Below the pieces are notes generated by a model. The model worked only from the letters and a program-made list of their open reading frames with translations. It had not been told where the DNA came from and did no database searches. A stretch of 64,000 nt of DNA, taken from assembly GCA_900550475.1 (NCBI GenBank), contig URSA01000011.1:18065-82064 (forward strand), read 5' to 3'. Source of the DNA: an uncultured Lachnospiraceae bacterium (GTDB taxonomy: Bacteria; Bacillota; Clostridia; Lachnospirales; Lachnospiraceae). Made by a program: the position numbers and the translations under genes. Below are positions 1 through 8,397 of this stretch, piece by piece (within the stretch, counting starts at the first letter, position 1; every line of letters starts with the position of its first letter).

Positions 1-391
1 ACACTTCTTCCTTCATCCTGTTCAAGGACTCTTCGCGCTGTGCCAAGCCTGCCTCTTTGCGTTCGATCGCGTCCGCTTTCTTGTCGATGTTCTCTTCCTT
101 CTGCTGAACCCTTCTCTCATAGCGCTGTGCTTCCGCTCTGCGCTCCTTGATCTCTTTGTCAAGTTCATTCTTGGTACGAATGGACTCTTCCTTGATTTCA
201 AGCAGAGACTCGCGTTTCTTGGTTTCCGCAGTTTTCAGTGCATCGTCAATGATCTCTCTCGCCTTAGTCTCCGCATCGCCTAACGTCGCTTCAACGTATT
301 TCTTACGTCTGTCCGTCGCTATCTTTGCAGTCACCGGGATCGAGATGACAAGCGTTACTACGACCGCTCCCAAAACATACAACCATGTCAT
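1..391 (-). CDS. rny: Ribonuclease Y, N-terminal part (cut by window edge)
   Basis: The first 130 residues of RNase Y, the membrane-anchored endoribonuclease that starts bulk mRNA decay in Firmicutes. The reading begins MTWLYVLGAVVV, one transmembrane segment, followed by a long charged coiled coil rich in Glu, Lys and Arg (KKRESLLEIKEES and similar), the usual N-terminal layout. The KH and HD catalytic domains would lie beyond position 1. The start at 391 is chosen because AAGGAGGT lies about 11 bases upstream. It follows recA-recX, a common order in Clostridia, but has its own promoter at 519-547. Confidence 0.9.
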   Translation of the reverse strand, partial: MTWLYVLGAVVVTLVISIPVTAKIATDRRKKYVEATLGDAETKAREIIDDALKTAETKKRESLLEIKEESIRTKNELDKEIKERRAEAQRYERRVQQKEENIDKKADAIERKEAGLAQREESLNRMKEEV

Positions 392-424
392 GTACAGGAG
401 CACCTCCTTATTAAGTTTTGTGCA

Positions 425-461
425 TGGTCTTGCGACCAAAACATAGCTTCGGGAAGCTATG
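425..461 (-). promoter_or_regulatory. Two hairpins in the rny leader
   Basis: The rny leader holds a 9-bp stem (CATAGCTTC/GAAGCTATG, 442-461) and a 5-bp stem (TGGTC/GACCA, 425-438). The larger stem is followed by only TTTT in the reading direction. It could be a weak recX terminator or a leader structure, and sequence alone does not decide. Confidence 0.35.
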
Positions 462-518
462 CCAAGTTTATTATAGAATGTATGTAGCACATCCTAAAAA
501 GCATTTTACAACATTTAA

Positions 519-547
519 ATTTTAAAATAAAATGATAGTTATGTCAA
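519..547 (-). promoter_or_regulatory. Sigma-A type promoter for rny
   Basis: TTGACA (542-547) and TAAAAT (519-524) separated by exactly 17 bases on the minus strand. The -35 box overlaps the recX stop codon, so rny gets its own transcript with a leader of roughly 120 bases. Confidence 0.7.
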
Positions 548-1158
548 GTAGAAGTAAATAATACTTTGCGTATATTTTCCAAATCGAAACCACGTCTCGC
601 CAAAAAAGCGTATATTTTCTGCGTTTCCTTTCTGTCCGCATGCTCACCGTCATAATGTTTCTTAGCAAGCAGACGCCTGATCTGCTCCTCTTCATCCTGC
701 GCATTACCCTGTTTCTGCCAGTTCTCCCATGCCTGCTTTACCGTGTCCGGGCTGATCCCCTTCCTCTGTAAGTCACAATCAATACGTCTGCGGCTTTTTG
801 TCTCCTGACTGCATCGGATAAATTCCTCCGCGTAACGCAGATCATCCACATAGCCGTACGACGCCACATACGCAATCGCACTCTCCATGGCAGCCTCCGG
901 ATAACCGCCTTGCTTCAGCTTTGTCTTTAACTGTGCCACCGTGTAATCCCTGCTCTTAAGCAGATTCATACAGCGCAGCGTCGCCCGCTTGGGAAGCACG
1001 CGCACCGTAAGCTCCTCATAGACCGCATCGGGTATGGGCTCGCCGCTTTTTATCCCGTATTTGCGCAGTTCGCCTTTGTATAACACAAAGGCGAACGCTC
1101 CATCAATCTCAATTTTCACTTTTGATGCGGACTGCTCCGCAATATCCGTGACGATCAT
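544..1158 (-). CDS. recX: Regulatory protein RecX
   Basis: A 204-residue RecX, a cytoplasmic modulator that binds RecA filaments and limits their activity. The three-helix repeat character is visible in segments such as LKTKLKQGGYPEAAMESAIAY and the following VDDLRYAEEF. Its ATG overlaps the recA stop codon (ATGA, 1155-1158), so the two are translationally coupled and share SOS control. Length fits the Firmicutes family. Confidence 0.88.
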   Translation of the reverse strand: MIVTDIAEQSASKVKIEIDGAFAFVLYKGELRKYGIKSGEPIPDAVYEELTVRVLPKRATLRCMNLLKSRDYTVAQLKTKLKQGGYPEAAMESAIAYVASYGYVDDLRYAEEFIRCSQETKSRRRIDCDLQRKGISPDTVKQAWENWQKQGNAQDEEEQIRRLLAKKHYDGEHADRKETQKIYAFLARRGFDLENIRKVLFTST

Positions 1159-2231
1159 GCTTTCTTTCCTGTTGCTTTTCCTTCGGATGCCTTGGTGCTG
1201 TCTGCGGAAGCGGCAGAATCTGCGGACGCATTCTCCGCATGAAGTCCGAAATGCTCTCTCACCTTCGCCTCGACCTCCGCGCAGACTGCCGGATTATCCT
1301 TCAGGAACTGCTTCGCATTCTCACGCCCCTGCCCGATCTTGTTGCCATCGTAAGCAAACCATGCCCCGGACTTATTGATCACGCCGCACTCCGACGCCAG
1401 ATCCAGAATATCTCCCTCTTTGGAGATACCCCGTCCGAACATGATATCAAACTCCGCCTCCTTGAACGGGGGCGCAATCTTGTTCTTTACCACCTTCACG
1501 CGGGTACGGTTTCCGATCACTTCTCCGCCCTGCTTCAAAGACTCGATCCGGCGCACATCCAGACGCACGGAGGAATAAAACTTCAGCGCCCGGCCGCCGG
1601 TTGTGGTCTCGGGGCTGCCAAACATGACGCCCACCTTCTCACGCAGCTGGTTGATGAACACTACCGTACAATTTGACTTGCTGATCACGGCGGTCAGTTT
1701 TCTGAGTGCCTGGGACATCAGGCGCGCCTGAAGTCCTACATGGGAATCTCCCATCTCGCCCTCGATCTCCGCCTTTGGCACCAGGGCTGCAACCGAGTCC
1801 ACCACCACAATGTCAATCGCTCCGGAGCGCACCATGGTCTCCGTGATCTCAAGCGCCTGCTCACCGCTGTCCGGCTGGGATATGTAGAGGTTGTCAATAT
1901 CCACACCGATATTTTTTGCATAGACGGGATCCAGCGCATGCTCGGCGTCGATGAATCCGGCTATGCCGCCCCTTCTCTGTATCTCTGCGATCATATGCAG
2001 CGTAACCGTGGTTTTACCGCTGGATTCGGGACCGTATATCTCCACGATCCTGCCCTTGGGGATTCCGCCCAGTCCCAGCGCCACATCAAGGCTTAAGGAA
2101 CCTGTGGGTATCGTCTCTACATTCATCTGCGCGGTGGGGTCACCGAGCTTCATCACGGCACCTTTTCCGTACTGTTTCTCAATCTGCGCAAGGGCTGCAT
2201 CCAATGCTTTCAGCTTTTCATCTTTTTCCAT
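1155..2231 (-). CDS. recA: Recombinase RecA
   Basis: RecA, the ATP-dependent strand-exchange protein for recombinational repair and the SOS co-protease. It shows Walker A GPESSGKTT, the family signature ALKFYSSVRLDVRR, and a variable Ala/Ser/Lys-rich C-terminal tail. The start at 2231 is preferred because GGAG lies 6 bases upstream; the in-frame ATG at 2243 has no ribosome binding site. 358 residues is a normal length. Two LexA-type boxes cover its promoter. Confidence 0.97.
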   Translation of the reverse strand: MEKDEKLKALDAALAQIEKQYGKGAVMKLGDPTAQMNVETIPTGSLSLDVALGLGGIPKGRIVEIYGPESSGKTTVTLHMIAEIQRRGGIAGFIDAEHALDPVYAKNIGVDIDNLYISQPDSGEQALEITETMVRSGAIDIVVVDSVAALVPKAEIEGEMGDSHVGLQARLMSQALRKLTAVISKSNCTVVFINQLREKVGVMFGSPETTTGGRALKFYSSVRLDVRRIESLKQGGEVIGNRTRVKVVKNKIAPPFKEAEFDIMFGRGISKEGDILDLASECGVINKSGAWFAYDGNKIGQGRENAKQFLKDNPAVCAEVEAKVREHFGLHAENASADSAASADSTKASEGKATGKKA

Positions 2232-2251
2232 ATCATTCTCCATTCTGTAAA

Positions 2252-2298
2252 GAACAAGTGTTCTATTCCACAATAAAACATTTGTTCTGTTTTGTCAA
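2252..2298 (-). promoter_or_regulatory. recA promoter with two LexA (SOS) boxes
   Basis: TTGACA (2293-2298), a 17-base spacer and TATTGT (2270-2275) form the promoter. A perfect GAACA-N2-TGTTC box (2252-2263) lies just downstream of the -10 box, and a near-match GAACAAATGTTT (2276-2287) fills the spacer. Both fit the Gram-positive LexA operator, so repression would be by occlusion of RNA polymerase. Confidence 0.82.
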
Positions 2299-2608
2299 TC
2301 TTTTTTTATTATATCACTTCAAAAGTCCAATAATCCTCCCTCAAAGGCATCCCTCCTCACTTTTTTTCATTTTTTTACGTTTGTACGCGTTTTCACTTAC
2401 CCTGTGATGTGTGGCGAACTGCCGGACTGGTCGGAAATTTTTCCTCCAAGAAATGCCTGTGCTGCCGATCGGCGCACAATGGGAATTGTGACAATAAAAA
2501 TGTACCATATCCGCAGCCTTTATACAAGCAGCTCCGGCATATTTCCCATATTTTTTACTTACTTATAACCGGAATCAAAAAATAAGTTCAAAATACCGCA
2601 GGTGGTTC
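2299..2608. other. Gene-free stretch between recA and the chemoreceptor
   Basis: Read on both strands, this stretch gives no coding signal, no convincing terminator and no repeat. It separates two divergent transcripts and holds only their upstream flanks. Confidence 0.6.
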
Positions 2609-2638
2609 TTGAGTTGTGTACTTTTTTTTTGATACAAT
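2609..2638 (+). promoter_or_regulatory. Putative promoter of the chemoreceptor gene
   Basis: TTGAGT (2609-2614) and TACAAT (2633-2638) with an 18-base spacer, about 35 bases before the chosen start codon. The spacer holds a run of ten T residues. Confidence 0.45.
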
Positions 2639-2672
2639 TAATTGCATGAAACGTACAAAGGAGGCTTTTGTT

Positions 2673-4160
2673 TTGGAGAGAAAATATGCAGACGCAAAAA
2701 GACGGATCCAGAAAACGAACTGGTATATGTTCTGGGGGAGTTTTATCGTATTGACCATTGATACAGCGATGTTGTACTTTGGAAATTTGTTTTTTAATAT
2801 CAACCGGCAGCCGACAGCCTATCTCATGACAGGAATCTATGTGGTGGCGGAAATTCTTCTGTATTGTCTGACCTTCAGAAGCCGCATGGACGGGAAAAAA
2901 ATACGTGCTGCAATGCTTTTGATCATCACGCCGTTACATATGGCGGATACCATGCTGGTCAATCACGCTGCCATCGCATGCATGCTCTTTGTCATGGCTT
3001 TCATCTGCATTTTGTATTATGATAAAAAATTTACCGTCGCCTATTCCAACATCGTTCTGTTTTATGTAATGCTGAACCGCATCTTTGTGATTTTCCGTTC
3101 AGGCAGCGAGGGAAGGCTGGAAAACATCTGTACCATGCTCCTTGCTTTTGTCTTACATATCTGTGTGGTTTCCATCAATGAAATCTTTACAATGTATAAT
3201 ATGGACATTTTCGGTGTTGCAGAGGATATCAACCGGGAACAGAAGCATATGATAGACGAAATTCTTGACGTTGCCAATGTGGTGCAGAACAATACCTCCT
3301 CCGCGACGGAGAAAATGCGGCAGTTGGAGAAATCAGCCGTTCTGCTGCAGGATTCCATGGAGGAGATCGCCGACGGCATTTCCGCAACAGCCGAAAGTGT
3401 GCAGAGTCAGGCGGAAATGACCCAGGAGATCCAGCGTACCATTCAGGAAACTGCAGAGAAATCCAAGAATATGGTAGCGGTGACAGAACAGGCAAAGAGC
3501 AGCGTGCAACAGGGAAATGATGCTGTGGGCGTGCTGAATGTGCATACGGAAAATATTGTACAGATGAACCGTCAGGTTGTGGAAAACATGGAGAATCTGC
3601 AAAAAGATGCGGATGCAATGAAAAACTTTGCAAATAACATCTTAAGCATATCAACCCAGACAAATCTTCTCGCACTGAATGCCTCCATTGAAAGCGCAAG
3701 AGCAGGCGAAGCCGGAAGGGGCTTTGCGGTTGTGGCGGAACAGATCCGCATTCTGGCGGAGCAGACATTGGAATCCACCCGGAATATCAATGAACTGATC
3801 AGCAATCTGACAAACGGAACTGCCGCGACTTCCGAGGCGATCAACAGCTCCGTAAACGCCATGAACGAGCAGATCAAGGCTATTTCACGGGTGGATGAAA
3901 GCTTTGCCGATGTGGAAAAGAAAATGGGTGAGCTTGACAGAAACGTGTCGGATATTGACGGCATGATGAAGGAGATGGTGGAAGCAAACAACTCCATTAT
4001 CGAGAGCATTACCCAGCTGTCCGCCGCCAGCGAGAAAATTACGGCAAGCACGGAAAGCACCAGAGAGATCGTAAGACAGAACAAGACCGATGCGGTGGAA
4101 ACGCAGAAAATCCTTGAAATTGTAGCAGGTAAGGCAGACGAATTGAATCAGTTCTCATAA
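2673..4160 (+). CDS. Methyl-accepting chemotaxis protein with six-helix membrane region
   Basis: A chemoreceptor-type signalling protein. The N-terminal 190 residues hold about six hydrophobic segments (for example WGSFIVLTIDTAMLYFG and LLAFVLHICVVSI) with very short loops and no extracellular sensor domain or HAMP. The rest is a cytoplasmic coiled coil with the conserved hairpin tip NLLALNASIESARAGEAGRG, which would contact CheA/CheW. The TTG start at 2673 is chosen because AAAGGAGG lies 8 bases upstream; the ATG at 2646 has no ribosome binding site. It is the only plus-strand gene in the first 18 kb and has no chemotaxis neighbours. The ligand is unknown. Confidence 0.88.
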   Translation: MERKYADAKRRIQKTNWYMFWGSFIVLTIDTAMLYFGNLFFNINRQPTAYLMTGIYVVAEILLYCLTFRSRMDGKKIRAAMLLIITPLHMADTMLVNHAAIACMLFVMAFICILYYDKKFTVAYSNIVLFYVMLNRIFVIFRSGSEGRLENICTMLLAFVLHICVVSINEIFTMYNMDIFGVAEDINREQKHMIDEILDVANVVQNNTSSATEKMRQLEKSAVLLQDSMEEIADGISATAESVQSQAEMTQEIQRTIQETAEKSKNMVAVTEQAKSSVQQGNDAVGVLNVHTENIVQMNRQVVENMENLQKDADAMKNFANNILSISTQTNLLALNASIESARAGEAGRGFAVVAEQIRILAEQTLESTRNINELISNLTNGTAATSEAINSSVNAMNEQIKAISRVDESFADVEKKMGELDRNVSDIDGMMKEMVEANNSIIESITQLSAASEKITASTESTREIVRQNKTDAVETQKILEIVAGKADELNQFS

Positions 4161-4206
4161 AAACCTGTCCGGGGAGCTTTAAAAGATTTCCTATGTCATT
4201 AAAACA

Positions 4207-4231
4207 GGGAAGAAGGATCATCCTTCTTCCC
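4207..4231 (-). terminator. Strong inverted repeat downstream of the zinc-ribbon protein
   Basis: GGGAAGAAGGAT/ATCCTTCTTCCC, a perfect 12-base inverted repeat with one central base, begins 8 bases after the stop at 4239. On the minus strand it is followed by TGTTTT. It also lies 47 bases past the convergent chemoreceptor stop, so it may serve both genes. Confidence 0.6.
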
Positions 4232-4238
4232 CGGCATA

Positions 4239-5861
4239 TCAAAAGTCATTCAGATAATTCTTATAGTCGTCATAGGTGACGTAAACAATGCGTTCATCCA
4301 GATTCAAACCAACCTCAAGCCCCATGGGCGTATAGAACAATACCAGTCTGGTGCCGTCCTTGAGCATGCGGAGTATCTCCTGATCGGAATAGGCAGTCAG
4401 CGCCTCTTCTCCGTTCTCCTCCACTTCCCGTCCCCTGAAATCTACCGCAAAATCTTCATCCAGACGCAACACTTCCGTATTTTCAAGCAGCGTGCCCGTC
4501 TCCAGATTAAAGTTCAGGCAATAGAAGTTGATTCCCTGATAGGTCTCATAGCCCAATTTCAGTGCAATCTTCTCATAAAACACAACGCTCAGGATCTTCT
4601 CGTCCATGTAGGTGACAAAGGAATCCACTTCACACGCAAAGACATCCTCCTCACTTGTCATGTATTCCTTGTACTCCGTACTAAAATAGTCACGGTAGTA
4701 CTCAAACTCGTACCGCAGTGCCTCATTGATGTAATCCATGTTCTCCATATCGTCAGATACAATCTGCGGATATTCCACATCGACCGAAGCATTCAGATTC
4801 GTCGCGTAGTATATTGCCTCTATAAACGTAATCTCATAGGAAAGATCATCACGGAGAGAATTGTAAGGACCGGAATAATACGGAATGTCCGGATCCTGTC
4901 CGCTCTCATTCCGGTTCTGTTCCGTCACATCCAGCTCGTAAAACGAGAAATCACCGGCAGGCGCCGTGCTGTCCGGCTGGGTTTCGCCGACCGTGCCCGT
5001 CTCCCCGGGATCTTTTGTTTCCTCCGGTGCGGCAAAATCATCCTCCAGCATCTTTTCTGTTCTCTCATAATCAGAGCGGAAGGCGTCCCGGCTATCCTGT
5101 TCCTTCTTTGCCTTCTCCAAAAGACTGACGCCCACCAGAATCAGCGCAACCAGCGCAACCAGTACGATTCCTGCCAGTATGCATATGGCAACCGCCGTGC
5201 CTCCCTTCTTCTTAGGGGGCTGTGCGGGCGGAACCGCAGGTGCATATCCCGGGTATTGTCCGGGAGGAACTGCGCCGTACCCCGACTGGTACATGGGTGC
5301 CTGCATGTTAGGCTGTTGTGCATTGGGCGCCTGCGCATATGGCTGTTGCGCCATAGGCTGTCCCTGCGTCACCGGAGCCTGCCCGGCAGGGCCTTGCATC
5401 GCCGCCGCGTTCACGGGACGGGCGTACGGCTGTGCCTGCATCGGTGCCGTATTCACAGGGCGGGCATACGGCTGCTGCATGTACGCCGGCGGTGTGTTCA
5501 CGGGGCGGGCATACGGCTGCTGCATGTACGCCGGCGGTGTGTTCACAGGGCGGGCATACGGCTGCTGCATGTACGCCGGCGGTGTGGGCTGCTGTACCAC
5601 GGGTGGCTGCACATTAGGAGCCTGTGCATACGGCTGCTGCGCCATAGGCTGTCCCTGCGTCACTGGAGCCTGCCCGGTGGGGCTTTGCATCGGTGCTGTG
5701 TTCACAGGGTGCGCATACGGTTGCTGCACTGTCGCCTGCGCCCGGGCCGCCTCCATTTCTTTTATGATATCCTGATTTACATACCCGCAGCTCTGGCAAA
5801 CGCCGTCCCTCGACAGCGCCCCGCACTTCGGGCAAAAATCAAATCTGCTGCTGTCTGCCAT
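4239..5861 (-). CDS. Zinc-ribbon, Pro/Gln-repeat, single-pass membrane protein
   Basis: A 540-residue protein of unknown function. The N terminus is a zinc ribbon (CPKC at about 10-13, CQSC at about 22-25). Residues 45-205 are Pro/Gln/Tyr-rich low complexity, including three near-identical PPAYMQQPYARPVNT units. A transmembrane segment follows (VAICILAGIVLVALVALILV, about 230-250), then an acidic linker and an extracytoplasmic domain of about 220 residues. The tail recalls DUF3298/DUF4163-type domains (YINEALRYEFEYY, IVYVTYDDYKNY), a resemblance I hold weakly. Topology implies a cytoplasmic zinc ribbon and outer-face C terminus. It sits where recA usually follows cinA. Confidence 0.75.
   Translation of the reverse strand: MADSSRFDFCPKCGALSRDGVCQSCGYVNQDIIKEMEAARAQATVQQPYAHPVNTAPMQSPTGQAPVTQGQPMAQQPYAQAPNVQPPVVQQPTPPAYMQQPYARPVNTPPAYMQQPYARPVNTPPAYMQQPYARPVNTAPMQAQPYARPVNAAAMQGPAGQAPVTQGQPMAQQPYAQAPNAQQPNMQAPMYQSGYGAVPPGQYPGYAPAVPPAQPPKKKGGTAVAICILAGIVLVALVALILVGVSLLEKAKKEQDSRDAFRSDYERTEKMLEDDFAAPEETKDPGETGTVGETQPDSTAPAGDFSFYELDVTEQNRNESGQDPDIPYYSGPYNSLRDDLSYEITFIEAIYYATNLNASVDVEYPQIVSDDMENMDYINEALRYEFEYYRDYFSTEYKEYMTSEEDVFACEVDSFVTYMDEKILSVVFYEKIALKLGYETYQGINFYCLNFNLETGTLLENTEVLRLDEDFAVDFRGREVEENGEEALTAYSDQEILRMLKDGTRLVLFYTPMGLEVGLNLDERIVYVTYDDYKNYLNDF
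5452..5586 (-). repeat. Three tandem 45-bp coding repeats
   Basis: Three back-to-back 45-base units (5452-5496, 5497-5541, 5542-5586), nearly identical, each encoding one 15-residue unit of the Pro/Gln/Tyr-rich linker. Degenerate copies flank them. The number of units probably varies between strains by slippage. Confidence 0.88.
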
Positions 5862-5892
5862 CTTCTCCCTCTCATTCCGTCCCCGTCAGCGC

Positions 5893-6963
5893 TTACAGTG
5901 CATCCCTCAACTGCACCAGTGCCGCTGATGTGACATTCCTCCGTATCTCATCCCGACTGCCGGAAAAATGATACTCTTCCACCTTTACCGTTTCTCCTAC
6001 CTTACAACCGATGTATACAAGACCCACCGGTTTCTCCTTTGTACCGCCGTCCGGCCCCGCAATTCCCGTTATGGAAACCGATGCGTCCGCTCCGGCTCTC
6101 TCTGCTGCTCCGCGCACCATCTCCTCTGCGGTCTGCGCGCTCACCGCGCCGTATTTTGCAAGCGTGCTGTCCCGCACACCCAGAAGCTCCTCCTTTGCCT
6201 CATTGGCATAGGTGACAAAGCCCTCCTTGAAAACAGCGGACACGCCTGGCACACCGACCAGCTTTGCCGCCAGCATTCCGCCGGTGCAGGACTCTGCCGT
6301 GACAAGCGTCATCTTCTTCTCCTTCAGCAGTCTCGCCACGGTCTCCTCCGGTGCTTCCTCTGCCTTGCCGGCCTTTTCCTCCGTCTGCTCCGGCTCCCCC
6401 TCAGACATCACGCCGCGGTTTGCCCAGACATAGTCGATCAGGGAAATCACTGTCAAAGCCAGTGCGATCCACATGATAATATCCGTAAGCAATGAAATGG
6501 CACTGATATTGGCAATCATCAGGCACACCATGATCATCTGGAACGTGGTCTTGAATTTGCCCCAGTAGTTTGCGGCGATCACCACGCCCTTATCGGACGC
6601 CACCAGTCTGAACCCGCTGATAATGAACTCACGGCTGATAATGATGATGACCACCCATGCCGGAATGCGTCCCATCTCCACCAGACAGATCATGGCGGCG
6701 CACACCAGAAGCTTATCCGCCAGTGGATCCATAAACTTGCCGAAGTTGGTAACCAGATTGTATTTTCTCGCTATCTTTCCGTCGATCAGATCCGTCAGGC
6801 TCGCAATGATGAACACGGCAAGTGCAATGTAGTCCGTGTATTCCATCACGCCTCCGAGCACTGCGGTAAACCAGCCCCACTCATGGAAACCGCCCAGAAG
6901 CAGCAGCACAAAAGGGAGAATCAGTATCATTCTGAAAACAGTCAGTTTATTCGGTAAATTCAT
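5893..6963 (-). CDS. pgsA: PgsA-CinA fusion: CDP-alcohol phosphatidyltransferase plus NMN amidohydrolase domain
   Basis: Two enzymes in one chain. Residues 1-185 are phosphatidylglycerophosphate synthase, a membrane protein with the CDP-alcohol signature DG-x2-AR-x8-G-x3-D-x3-D at 61-83. It makes PGP from CDP-diacylglycerol and glycerol 3-phosphate. After a Glu/Ala-rich linker (about 186-206), residues 207-356 form the CinA C-terminal (PncC) domain, with AESCTGG at 223-229 and GIAGPDGG at 300-307, which converts NMN to nicotinate mononucleotide. There is no stop or start between them. The start overlaps the end of rimO by 17 bases. In many Firmicutes these are separate neighbouring genes. Confidence 0.9.
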   Translation of the reverse strand: MNLPNKLTVFRMILILPFVLLLLGGFHEWGWFTAVLGGVMEYTDYIALAVFIIASLTDLIDGKIARKYNLVTNFGKFMDPLADKLLVCAAMICLVEMGRIPAWVVIIIISREFIISGFRLVASDKGVVIAANYWGKFKTTFQMIMVCLMIANISAISLLTDIIMWIALALTVISLIDYVWANRGVMSEGEPEQTEEKAGKAEEAPEETVARLLKEKKMTLVTAESCTGGMLAAKLVGVPGVSAVFKEGFVTYANEAKEELLGVRDSTLAKYGAVSAQTAEEMVRGAAERAGADASVSITGIAGPDGGTKEKPVGLVYIGCKVGETVKVEEYHFSGSRDEIRRNVTSAALVQLRDAL

Positions 6964-8284
6964 GCTCTATCTCTCCTATCAGGTCATATTCGTTGGAACC
7001 CGTCACTCTCACCTTCACAAAGTCGCCGGTCATCAGATTTGCACCGGTATTCAAAAACAGATAGCCGTCCACGCCGGGCGCGTCCCGGTATGTCCGGGTC
7101 ACATAGGCGTCCTCCTCCGCGATCTTGCCTTCCACCATCACGGTGAGCACCCTTCCGACCATGTCCTCCGCCTTTTCAAAGGCGATCTCCTGCTGCAGCT
7201 CCATGATTTCACCCTGTCTTTGTACCTTGAGCTCCTCGTCAATCTGTCCTTCCATCAGCGCTGCCGCCGTATCCTCCTCCTGCGAGTAGGGGAACACTCC
7301 AAGCCTGTCAAATTCCATGTCGTTCACAAACGCCAGATTCTCCTCGTGATCCTCCTCTGTCTCTCCCGGGAATCCGGAGATCAGCGTGGTGCGCAGACAA
7401 ATATCGGGAATCTCCGTCCTTAACTTTTCTATCATATGCTCCAGATCCGCCCGGGTCGTATGCCTGCCCATCCGCTGTAAAATGGCGTCGGAGGCATGCT
7501 GAATGGGAATATCCAGATAGTGGCACACCTTCTCCTCGCTCTTTATGGCGTCGATCAGCGCATCGTCTATCTCCTCCGGGTAGCAGTAGAGAATACGGAT
7601 CCAACGGATGCCGTCCACCGCCGCCAGTCTGTGCAAAAGCTCCGGCAGACTCTTTTTCCCGTAAAGATCCTTTCCGTAAAGAGTGGTCTCCTGCGCCACG
7701 AGAATCAGCTCCCGCACGCCGTTCTCCGCCAGCTCCTCCGCTTCCTTTATGAGGCTCTCCATGGGAACGGAGCGATACCCGCCCCTCACCTTCGGAATGA
7801 TGCAGTAGGTGCAGTGCTTGTCGCACCCCTCCGCAATCTTCATGTATGCATAATGTCCGCCCGTGGTCACAATTCTCTTTTTCCCGTATACGGGCGTTCC
7901 GTTCAAATCCTTGTAATGGTTGCTCCGCTGTCCCGCCAGAACCTCCTCCACCGTCCGGACGATCTCATCGATCGCCATGGTGCCGATGATGGCGTCCACC
8001 TCGGGAATCTCGGTCTGAATCTCCTCACGGTAGCGCTGTGCCAGACAGCCGGATGCGATCAGCGCCTTGAGACTGCCGTTCTTTCTAAGCTCCGCCATCT
8101 CCAAAAGCGTGTTGATGCTCTCCTCCTTCGCATCTCCGATAAAACAGCAGGTATTCACCACCACGATGTCCGCCTGTGTCTCATCATCCGTAAATTCATA
8201 CCCTTTCTCGTAGAGCTGCCCCAGCATCATCTCCGTATCCACAAGATTCTTGTCGCAGCCAAGAGAGACAAACATGATTCTCAT
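6947..8284 (-). CDS. rimO: Ribosomal protein uS12 methylthiotransferase RimO
   Basis: A radical-SAM enzyme that puts a methylthio group on the conserved aspartate of ribosomal protein S12. Three domains are visible: the N-terminal MTTase domain (SLGCDKNLVDTE) binding the auxiliary cluster, the radical SAM core with CxxxCxxC (CDKHCTYC, about 150-157), and a C-terminal TRAM domain (about 375-445). AAGGA lies 8 bases before the ATG at 8284. It overlaps the PgsA-CinA gene, so the two are coupled. Confidence 0.95.
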   Translation of the reverse strand: MRIMFVSLGCDKNLVDTEMMLGQLYEKGYEFTDDETQADIVVVNTCCFIGDAKEESINTLLEMAELRKNGSLKALIASGCLAQRYREEIQTEIPEVDAIIGTMAIDEIVRTVEEVLAGQRSNHYKDLNGTPVYGKKRIVTTGGHYAYMKIAEGCDKHCTYCIIPKVRGGYRSVPMESLIKEAEELAENGVRELILVAQETTLYGKDLYGKKSLPELLHRLAAVDGIRWIRILYCYPEEIDDALIDAIKSEEKVCHYLDIPIQHASDAILQRMGRHTTRADLEHMIEKLRTEIPDICLRTTLISGFPGETEEDHEENLAFVNDMEFDRLGVFPYSQEEDTAAALMEGQIDEELKVQRQGEIMELQQEIAFEKAEDMVGRVLTVMVEGKIAEEDAYVTRTYRDAPGVDGYLFLNTGANLMTGDFVKVRVTGSNEYDLIGEIEHEFTE

Positions 8285-8319
8285 AATAAAAATCCTTCAA
8301 TATGTTTTTATCGTAAAAA

Positions 8320-8344
8320 GAGAACCCTGCAAAGCAGGATTCTC
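8320..8344 (-). terminator. Intrinsic terminator after rpoZ
   Basis: An 11-bp stem with one mismatch and an AAA/TTT loop (GAGAACCCTGC at 8320-8330 with GCAGGATTCTC at 8334-8344), followed by TTTTT on the minus strand. It closes the yicC-rpoZ operon. rimO begins 36 bases later and may rely on read-through. Confidence 0.75.
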
Positions 8345-8397
8345 CGTCTGCGGCGGTGCCGCCCAAACGGACTGCTCCGTCTCCGCCCTTCCGATTT

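Noticed and set aside
5452..5586. CRISPR-like array
   Set aside because: Units are contiguous without spacers and are in-frame coding repeats.
5256..5933. Long open frames opposite the zinc-ribbon protein gene
   Set aside because: They arise from the tandem 45-bp repeats; the opposite frame has signature zinc ribbon, membrane segment and ribosome binding site.
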